A DNA stretch of 64,000 bases. Origin: Anas platyrhynchos. Its lineage: Eukaryota > Chordata > Aves > Anseriformes > Anatidae. The DNA is taken from assembly GCF_047663525.1 (NCBI RefSeq), contig NC_092587.1, forward strand, positions 196,103,501-196,167,500, given 5' to 3'. A program made the translations under genes and the position numbers. Under the pieces are notes generated by a model that had not been told where the DNA came from, did no database searches, and saw nothing but the letters and a program-made list of their open reading frames with translations. Positions 48,558 to 58,700 of the stretch are shown in pieces (position 1 is the first letter of the stretch; each line of letters begins with the position of its first letter).

Positions 48558-50416
48558 ATATCTGTGTCTTCACCCCAAAATATAATGGTCAAAAACTCAC
48601 ACGGACATAATGACCACATATTCATTTAATTTTTCTATTTGTGACTCACCATTGAGTCTCACCACACAGATTCACACAAGGAGCAAAAATGTGTTACTTT
48701 CTAATTGAATTACTTCTCTTCCTTCTGCAATTTTAACTTGTGCAGATCAGCCCCCTGCGGAGCTGTGTAGGTTGGAAAATACTTAAAACAAGTGAGAAAA
48801 AATGTGTTTCTGGGATTGATTCGGAATAGGAATAAAACTTGAGACCAAGCACGCTATTTGAAAAGCTTTGTTTAGAGACCAATGCTCTGATGTTTTAGCT
48901 GCCAGGGTCAAGGACATGATTCAGTACTTGGGCTGGAAACCACAGGCTGGTTCACAGGGTCTCATTTCAGGAGAAACCGTCTGAACATTTCAATGCAAAT
49001 GGCTCAGATGCCTCAGGCCCCCATGCTCTGTTTCTCTTGACACACAGAGGGAAGCAAGCCAGTAGAAAGGTTGGCCCCTACAGATGTCCTTGTGCCGTGG
49101 CTTCTGCTCTGCTGTCCTTGCCCAGTCTTGTTTCTCTCCCTCAGTGGAGCTGCTTGTGGGCAAACACTCCTTTAGAAACAAGCTTTAAAAAAAAATCCTG
49201 AAAGAAATGATAAATCAATTAAAAAAAAAAAAAAAAAAAAGCCATTTCCAAATTTTCAGAATACTTTATTATGTTTCCCACAGCGCACAAGCTCAGTGGG
49301 CTTGTCCCTTTCCAGAGCAGCCACAGGGGACAGCCACCCTTCTGAAATGCCCCTTCCCCAGGGGACACCTCTCACCCCCTCAGCCACCCTCTCCTCTTGT
49401 CCCCATGGGCCTCAGAGGGGTGTCTGAAGCTCATCATCAATAGTTAGCACATTTAACACAGAAGACAGAAGCTTTTTTGAAGGCACAAAGACATTTTGTT
49501 CATCTTTTTTTCCAGTCGGTTAGCTGCAAAGCTGAGTAACTGTAAGTGCTCTCTACAGTGCAGATCATTTCCAGCATAGACAGAAAACTTCTGTGGCACC
49601 CAGCACTCCTCAATATCTTCCAGACACTCGTTCATTTTTATCTGTTTAAATTCCTTACTTCAAAGTTTGTGCCATCAAGGGCAAGTGATAGGAGGACAGT
49701 AAAAGCCCAGTTGAGCATCCCACTGGTTTGTCCTTAGGGCCATTGGATATCCTTGCTGCAGGTCTAGAAGGCTTGTGCCTCCCACAGGAGCTCTGCAATG
49801 TCTGCCTGCCCATGGGGACATCTCAGAGGCTTGAGAGCATCTCAGGTAGCACCAGACATCTTGATATTACCAGCCAAATCCAGCCCTGAAACACTTCTGG
49901 CTACCTCAACACTGCTCTTATAAGCAGACCTGAGTATAGAGATCTGCCTTTACCCTGTCCTGCCTCTTAGGGTGACCTAAAATAGGTCACTGAATCACAT
50001 CCCAAAATTGCATATTTCTCCCCCTGGGTTAGGCAGGGAGCTCGGAGTGGCTGGCACAGCGGCTGGCACCCTGAGCTGCAGCCCTCCATGGCGAGCAGGA
50101 GGTGAACCCCACCTCCCACATCCTTCAGTAATTGGGATTTTGTCTTTTTCTTTTCTTTTTGAAATAGATGCAAGAGCTGAGAGTCACCTAGTGGCAAAAG
50201 GGCACAATGACAGACTCAATGAGGAATCGATCTTAATACAATCTGATGCTTGTATAATCCTTCTTGCAGGCACTATACACCAGGAAAACCACCCCAGTAT
50301 CAGGAGAATTACCTTATGCACAATTTTTCTCTAGTCTCCTCCATCCCACTGTGTAGTTTTTACTTTTTTGCTTGTGTTTTGCCCTACCACATTTGCCCTA
50401 CACCCCTCTAGGTCTT

Positions 50417-51009
50417 TGCCCTGGTTTCAGTTAGAATTAATTTTCTTCCTAGTAGCTGGTGGAATGCTGTGTTTTGGCTTAGGATGAGAAGAGTGCTGAT
50501 AACACCCCGATGCTTTAATTGTTGCAGAGCAGTGCTTATACTAAGCCAAGGACATATCAGCCTTTTGCTCTGTCCTGCCAACGGGCAGGCTGGGGGTGCA
50601 GTAAGAGCTGGGAGGGGACAGACCCAGGACAGGTGACCCAAACTAGCCAAAGGGGTATTCCATACCATCTGACGTCATGCTAAACAATATATAGGGGTGG
50701 CTAGCCGGGGGGAGGGGGCCGGACTGCTCGGGGTTAGGCTGGGCATCGGTCAGCAGGTGGTGAGCAATTGCATTGAGCATCACTTGTTTGTACATATTAT
50801 TATTACTTTCCTATTATCACCATTGTATCATTATTATTATTATTGTTATTATTATTTTTGTTATTATTATTTTCCTGTCTTATTAAACTGTCTTTATCTC
50901 AACTCACGGGCTTCACTTTCCATTTCTCTCCCCCGTCCCAGAGAGGGAGGGGGGAGGGTGAGCGAACGGCTGCGTGGTGTTTAGCTGCCGGCCGGGTTAA
51001 ACCACGACA
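50417..51009 (+). mobile_element. Solo LTR of an avian endogenous retrovirus, 593 bp
   Basis: Starts TGCCCTGGTTTCAG and ends GGGTTAAACCACGACA. It is flanked by a perfect 5-bp target duplication GTCTT (50412-50416 and 51010-51014). Promoter parts are visible: a palindromic TGACGTCA (50670-50677), a TATATA box (50688-50693), an (ATT)n-rich leader at about 50793-50876, and an ATTAAA poly(A)-type signal at 50882. There is no internal region or viral gene, so it is a solo LTR left by recombination. A 5-bp duplication fits several avian ERV groups; I do not assign a family name. It is in the same orientation as the CHT1-like gene that begins 1.5 kb downstream. Confidence 0.93.
50670..50693 (+). promoter_or_regulatory. 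CRE palindrome and TATA box inside the solo LTR
   Basis: TGACGTCA at 50670-50677 is a full CREB/ATF-type site, and TATATA follows at 50688-50693, ten bases further on. This is an ordinary LTR core-promoter layout. Whether it is still active is unknown. Confidence 0.6.
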
Positions 51010-52539
51010 GTCTTTAAAAGAAGTTTCCTTTCAGATTTCCATGCCTGCCTCTTTTTCCTTTTTTCGTTTTCCCCAAGAAAAAGTGGAATCAGTCCAGATG
51101 TTTTCTGCAGATGTCAAAGAAGAAATTTGATATTGGTAGACCTGGACACGATTGATGCCGTGCCAGTTATTTCCCTCCAGGTGTCTCTGACTGCAAATAG
51201 TGTTTTAAAATATGATTTATTATTTTTTTAAGAAAAGAAAAAATGTTTAAAATCCACTTTGAGCAAAGAAGACAGCTCACAGAAACCAATGTCTCCATTG
51301 CTCCATTGCCACCCACAGCTGCAGGTGCTACCACTTTTTAGCAGCTACTTTTAAGGTGAAAAAGAATGCTTCCAGCTATCACCCAGAAGATGTGCCTTTA
51401 AACTGCAGTGTCCCTTTTTGTACATAAATAACTGGGTCAAAGTTAAAACCCATCACTCAGTCAAAAATGATTATGAATATAAAGGAAGATTTCCTTTCAT
51501 GGCAATTTAGCTCTGCCACTGTCACTTCCAAGAAGAGCTGCTCCTGGATGTCAGTAGCAGATGGCACAATGCAGAAAGCCTTCCTAAACATTTGGGCTTT
51601 CAAATTCCTGCTCAAAGCCCATCTGTGGAGAAGAAATTCTTGATTTCCCCATTGAAAGGAGCTACTCACTCCATTGATGAATGAAAGCCAAGCAAGTGCC
51701 CTAAATAGTGCTGGTTTTATACAGTCAGTTTTTTTAGAACCACATCTGGACAGAATAAAGGGCAACACAAACTGTGTACACAACAACTCTATAAATGAAA
51801 CCAACTTAATTCCTTAATGCATATAAGAGTTTTTCTCAGTATTTTGTCTGTTTAAAGGGAGCTTCAGAAAGGAGGGAGGGAAACCCTGCACCTTTCCTGC
51901 TGCTTTATTGTATGGTCTATCAGCACTGGGCTCTGCTGCCTGTTTTCAGCAGTGAAACAGTGATGTGCTGCCTTCGGATATCAGAACACAGCTCCTTCAG
52001 TGGATCAGTGCTAAATCTTCTTTCCCTGCTCCCTAGCTTTATTTTGGTTATTACAGTGGATTTAGTTCAGTTAACTTTAGACAAATTCTTAGCTCTATCT
52101 GCTGTGTTAGCCTTGTACCTAGAACCTAGAGAAATACAGATTATTTTCATACCACTGCATATCAGACAAAATATAACATTTCCCCCATTTAAGCCAAGCT
52201 ATCTTTACCCCTCACTTCAGTGCTCACTGACTCTCAGCAGCACCAATTCCTGCTCTCTTGTTCCTTTCTCCCTGCAAAAGTTGGGTATTTCCTGAAGAAG
52301 GGGAAAGACTGAATTGCCAGCAGTCCTCCAAGACAGAGACTCTGCATCCTATTCTCAAGATTTTTGGCTTTATAGCACTGTTTCACACTGCATAATCTCT
52401 TGCAAAGTACAGTAAACTAATACTTAGCAGTTTCTTTAGGAGGCAGCACTATTTTTCTTTTTTCTGATTGTGAACTCTATCAAATAATATTGTCATCAAT
52501 CCACTATCCATCTCTATGACCTAAATTCAGCAACAGAAA

Positions 52540-52717
52540 ATGGCTCTAAATATACCAGGATTGGTATCTCTGAGTGTGTTTTTTACATTCACTTTGGCTA
52601 CGGGAATCTGGGCTTCATGGAAAAGCAAAAAGGATCAGCAGAACAGAAACCCGACTGAAATGGCCCTTGTTGGAGGGAGGAATATAAATGTTTGCATTGG
52701 ATTGTTTACTGCAACTG
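52540..52717 (+). CDS. CHT1-like coding exon 1
   Basis: Residues 1-59 plus one base. It contains transmembrane segment 1 ([20 protein letters not shown]), a basic loop, and [18 protein letters not shown], the start of segment 2. The donor is GTAAGT. It ends in phase 1. Confidence 0.9.
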
Positions 52718-55700
52718 GTAAGTTTTCTTAAAGGACTTCTTTAATTCTTCTTAAAACACATGCATTACACAGATTTGGGGGACTTCTTCCTTTCAAAGCA
52801 GGTTACCTCCTTTAATGTCAGGGCAGATTTTACTTGAGTGTGGCTTTAAAGGAGTATGGTTTCATGAATCATTTTGGGATGGATTCTTCTAAACCTCTTC
52901 ACACTAAGCAGAACCTAATGTTTATGTAGATTCTTTTAAATTAAAGAGCTTAAATTAAGAGTTTAGTTAAGAGTTGAAGAGTTTAATTTAGGAGTGCCTG
53001 AAGAATGTGACAGTTTTCATTAAGGAGGAGTGTGGTCTTAATCTTGAACCAGTTTCTGTTATCCGGCATTTTACACCTGTAACAATCCAGTTTTGTGTGG
53101 AATAAATTGCTCCTGGTGGTGAGCACTGGGGTCTCACCTAGTGGGAAATACAAAGAGAAGTTTCCCCACTGACTGCTGATCTCTTCTTCCCTTTTCTCTC
53201 CTTGCTGCCTGGCATTATCCGGAATTTCCTTTCCTGACTCTTTTTTGTCAAAGACTATCCAAGAGATACTTGTCTGGGTAAGATATTTAAGCCCATGCTG
53301 TAGGTTTGCTATTCTGACTGCAATGTCTTCTTACATTTGTTTTCCTAATGTCTACTTTGTCAGCCTGTGTAAGCAATACTCATGAAGGACGGTCTATCAG
53401 CCTCAGCAGAATAACAAAAGCAGTTCTATTTTCTCCAGCAAAAGCATTTCACTTAGAAAAATGAAATGCAAATTAAGTATATTCAAATTGCCTCTAAATG
53501 TCTAGACACTGAGCTTTTCCACGCACACACTGATATTTGTTTTGAACATGGGGAATTCCATAGGGTAAGATTCTAACACTGTTACCCACGCTCAGCAGTA
53601 CATCTCTATTAGACTTATGAACGAAAAGAGGAGTGGGATTAAATGCTTGTATGAGGAAACCATTACAACCTCTCACTGTTCTACAGGACTAGATGAGGAT
53701 GCACACCATAAGACTTACCTCTTCATCTTTCGTGTTTACAGCCACCTGGGTTGGAGGAGCATATATTAATGGCACAGCTGAAATTGTCTACCTGCCTTCA
53801 AAAGGACTGCTCTGGGTCCAGGCACCCCTGGGATTTGCCTTGTCCCTTGTCATCGGTAAATAATTCACACAGCAATCAGGACACAAAATCTTTCTAAAAA
53901 ATCATGAGTTTATTAAGTTGTGTAACAGTCTAGAGTACACTTTAAAGGTGATTTTGTTCACTCAGTCTCTGATAGATCCAAAATAAGCACTTATAATGAT
54001 GTCTTCTTAACTGGAACATCAGGGTAGCTTGGAGCTAGCATAGAGTTTTGTCTGTTTAAAGCAATTCAGTGGACAAAAATCTTATCTGAGAACTTTGGGA
54101 GCATGTGGCTATGTGGATATAACTTTTTCACCACAGCCTGTTAGTCAGAGACTAGTGAGAGCATCAGGATCATTTACATTTTGTCTTTGAAACTTTGGTG
54201 TGACGAATCGATACCATTTTGATTTCCCCACTGAAGAGTCTCATCTCAGTATGAACGTGTGATGCATCCAGCTGTGTCTCACCTAACAGCTGTTGTTGAA
54301 ACTGTGACCCACAGCCTCCTCGACGAGCTACTTTTGCAATATCCTATATCTGTTCCTAACTCCAAGAATCACTGGGCTCCTGCTGAGGTTCAGCTGTCTT
54401 GCTGAGACCAAGGTTTTTTCCAGTTAAATCTCACTGGAAGTTATACCGTAACTCTCTAGGCACACGGGAAGATGAAAGTGAGGAGACCTGTGTAGACCTT
54501 GCACAGGGCTTTCAGAAAAAGCAATAACCTTTTTTTTTTCTCAAGTCAGAGAAAAGAGTGCAACTGACGTGAATATGAATCAGGCTTGGAAATATAGTGC
54601 CAGCATTTCTTATGTGAGTAATTCTTACTAATGAAATTGAGGAGTGCAGGTCTGATCCTGCAATCTTTACTCAGGTCAGTAGTGCCCAGACAAGCAGTCC
54701 TGTTGGCTTCAGGGTTAGGCACAATACGTATTCTTTGCTTTTAATGAGACAGCTGCGTGACTGAAGACTAATATTTAGATGAAGGTGGGTGAAACTCAGC
54801 TCCGTGCACAGATTAAAACAACATAATTCTGGGAAGAGACAGTGAAGCCACCAAAATGAAAATGTAACCAGAAAAGCAAGGTATATCAACATGTTGAATC
54901 ACATGGTCAAGGACAGAAGTTTGTCTATTTTTAGCCAAATAGGCATTTTCAATACCTCTTTCTGCCAACTGACATTTTCTAGGGGAAGCATTTCAGAAGA
55001 CTGTGTGTCTTTGGTGATGAAGAGCAGGCTACATGCAGGTGTCCTCTGAGCTAATGCATGAGTTCCTGTTAGGGTCAATGGAGATGTCCTCCATACACTC
55101 AGTGTAACTAGATTTCAGCTCAGTCTTAGGCAGACATTTAAGACCAAATTTCATTTGCTGAATCACAGGTATTTTATGCTACTTTGGATGCCCTAGGGGA
55201 TCCTATCTGACATAGAGTAGCCATTCCAGAATCATATCGGTCTGCCAAAAGTGGAGGATCATATCTGCCAGCTGCAAGCAGATGTCCCTGATAACCTAGA
55301 ACCTATCAGATGGAAGAAATCCCCCATTTAAGCAAATGAATTGAGGTCCTGGCACTTGGTTGGCTGCATTGTTCCCTGTGACCCAGTATGTACAAATTTC
55401 AAACTCACTAAAATGGTCTGAAATACACCCTATACTAGACTAGACTAGACTAGACTAGACTATACACTATAGTATTCTTACATTTTCCTGCCATATAACA
55501 CATGCAAAATGCTATTAAAATGTCATCACTTCTGACAGGTGGATTCTTCTTTGTAAATCCAATGCGATCCAAGGACTATGTGACAGTGATGGATCCCCTC
55601 CAGGAAACATATGGGAATGTGATGGGAAGCTTACTCTTCATTCCTCCACTGTTAGGAGAGATGTTCTGGTTTGCAGCTATCCTGGCATCCCTGGGTAAAT

Positions 55701-58700
55701 AACTGCTTCACTGTTACATTCGTTGAAGGTCATACAGCACAAATAGAGTGCAATACACATGGTAATTGAGTTGGACAAAGTTGTGGGAAGTTGTGCTTCA
55801 TGTCTCCTTTTCTGAGAGGAACAAAAGCATTTCTAATTTGTGGAAAATATATTTTTAGTTTTAAAACAAGCAATGGTAGTGCCATATCTATGCATGATAT
55901 TATAACAGAGAGTTCTGGCAATAAGATTTAGTACCTTCATTTGCCTGTGGGAGAGAAGAAGCATTAAGTCAGACTGACTTGGCTAAGGCCATGCAGCAAG
56001 GTAGGGGCAGGAGCAGAAAGGGAACGTGGGCTCCCCTGGGTCCTCACTCTGCACACTCTCTTCTAGACCATGCATTCCTCAACCAAAATGGTGTACTGGC
56101 ATCCAGGGAATAATGTAACCTTTATTCTGTATTCTGCATGTATGAAATCTGTGTTAAAATACTTGACCACTACCTTCTTCTGTAGGAGCAACAATGAGGG
56201 TCATCTTGGATATTGGAGGCTCTTTGGCTATCATCCTCTCAGCATCCACTGTCATACTCTACACTCTACTGGGAGGCCTCTACTCTGTTGCATACACGGA
56301 TGTCATCCAGCTGGTTTTCATTACCCTCAGCCTGGCAAGTCCTGTGCATTTCTTTGTTACCAGTTTCCTAACCTAGGGACAAAATCCTGCTCTTTTCAGT
56401 ATGTCTCAGGCCAAAAATAATTCCATCAGTACTGTTCCTTGCCCTACAGATCCTCTTCAGGTCTCCTGAAAGGTCTTACAGTCCTTAGGCATTTTGGACA
56501 GTGTCCATGCGAGCTATTGGTCTTTCTGGGTAACAAGTTGCTCACACGTAAGGTCAGCAGAGCCTATCCAGAACAATCTTGGCTGGAAAGGAGAGAGACC
56601 TGTGTACTGAAGGCACCAATTGACCTGAATTAGTGACTCATATTCTTGATGATGCCATGAACAAGAAACATGTAGATTTAGGGTAAGGGAGGAGGAAAAG
56701 GAAGTCTCTGAGTGTGGGTTTAATCTAATATTTTATATTTTTTCTATATAATATTTTATATTCTACACCTAACTTGATTTCAATGTCTGAATAAATTTCC
56801 CTAAAACAAGAATCTTGGGGAAATGGTTAACTATTTCCATTTCTTCCCTAGTGGGTCTGTATCCCCTTTGCCATGGTGAACTCTGCAACAGAAAGTATTT
56901 ATTACACCGCAACTCATGAATATTACCAAGACCCTTGGATTGGAAAAATAGAAAAACAGTATCTTGGAAGGTGGCTGGACGACTTCTTCTACCTGGTATG
57001 GAATGTTTCTTGGAAAGGTGGTTGGGAGAAGAAAATGTGCAGAAGTTTCTGTATGGAAAGCTTATGGGTTCTTCCAGCTGGTAGTGCTACAATGCACAGG
57101 TGGCAGGGGCAGGATGAAGTGTAAAACCTTTCCTCAGCCACTTTGCAGCACACTGAATGGACTGGGGAGATCCAGGGCTCAGCTCTGGGTAGGAAAGAAG
57201 AGGTAGGTACACTCCATCCTGCACCCATGTGAAGGTATGCAATGTCTTACCCTTGAGTAACACCATCCAGGCAACTAATTCCTGGCACTAAATGAGGCAC
57301 TTTGTACCTTTTGAGAGGTAGGTCTTGCAGCCCTAGTCATGTGTTTTTAACATAATTCTGTAAAATTCCCTCTATTTGAGAAAAAAAAAAAAAAAAAAAG
57401 TCTGTTAAAATGGCACTGCTGCATATCATCAGCAAGCATGGTGCCATTGGTTCCACTGCACAATCCAGCTTTTGAGCCCTCAAGTATAGCCAAGACTGTA
57501 GTGGGTTGTTAAGATCTCACTAGGGTGGTACTAGAGACACACAGAAGCTTGAGTTTGTTTGGTGAGGATAGAAACTTCAGATTTTATCTGATGAAATTCG
57601 TCTGCTAAGCAATTGAAAACGGTGACTTTTTAAAAAATAATTTTTCTTAAGATTATTTTCTAGCTAACTTTGGGCAGATTTTTATAGAAGCTACATTCCT
57701 GAAAAGCTTCTCTTCTGTTGTCCTTCCTCTGATTCTCTCTCAGCATGCCAAACAACCCATTTCTCAGCTTTCTCAATCTGCTAAAGCTTTAATCTGTTTT
57801 GATCAAAATTTCACATCCATTGCAAGTAAAACAAAGGAAAAAGACACCCTCAATGAGAAACATTCAGCCTCAGTAGCTAAAGTTGGGCAAAGGTTATGCA
57901 TTTGAAGTGAGGTTTTAATTACAGGAAAGAATATCATCCATCTGAAAGGATGTATGATGCCCTACAGCAGTCAGGAACCAGTGGGGACTGTTGCTAACAT
58001 CTGGATGTTTCAGGTGCTTGGGAGCATCCCATGGCAAACCTATTTCCAAAGAGTGCTCTCAGCTGCCTCGCCAGGCCAGGCCAGGTTCATCTCCTACCTC
58101 TCTGGACTGGGGTGCTTTTTAATGGCCATCCCCTCCGTGCTCATTGGTGCAGTTGCAGCATCAACAGGTAAAACTGAACTGCTTGTCTCTGAATAATGAA
58201 TGTGTTTTTGTCAAAAGTGATTAAAACAGGATCCAAATAAGTCCCAAATTAGATTTCCAATTACCTCAAACCAATTACCCTAAATACCCTCTATGGGAGA
58301 CATGGCTGCCAAGCTAGAAGCTTGTACCAGAAATGTGGAACACTTTGAGGTTCAATGCATGACTTACAACAGCCCCAAAACATGTTTAAATCTTTATGGT
58401 GAAATGATTTTTCATACATCCTGTGGTGAGGAAGGAGGAAGGCAGAACATGTAAAACACTGCATAATCCTCTTTTCCAAGAAAAGTCATGTTTGCTTCTG
58501 TTAATGTCTTCTGCATGTAAGACCCAGTAGTATTACTACAGATTGCTTTTAACGTTCAGGAGAAAACCTGCCTGGAGGAATCAAGATATTTCAGTCCCTA
58601 CAGCCAGGAGTTCAGTCCTGTGTTGGCTGTGAACAAGGGTTAAAGAGCAGCCAGATCACGAGACACTTATAGAAACGGCTTGAATTTACAAATTTGTCTG

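Larger units (their letters stand above)
45826..52539. other. Intergenic region between the TM4SF-like and CHT1-like genes (6.7 kb)
   Basis: Contains the TM4SF-like 3' UTR, a TCTA/CCTA compound microsatellite at 48.5 kb, a short A-run at about 49.22 kb and the solo LTR at 50.4-51.0 kb. A CAACAG leader preceded by ATTCAG (AG at 52529-52530) could be an acceptor just upstream of the next ATG, as in SLC5A7 genes with a noncoding first exon. No coding sequence recognised. Confidence 0.65.

Noticed and set aside
57954..58013. Extension of CHT1-like exon 6 upstream to an in-frame ATG
   Set aside because: The open frame continues upstream, but the acceptor CAG at 58011-58013 and homology begin at VLGSIPWQ. 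The upstream residues do not resemble CHT1.
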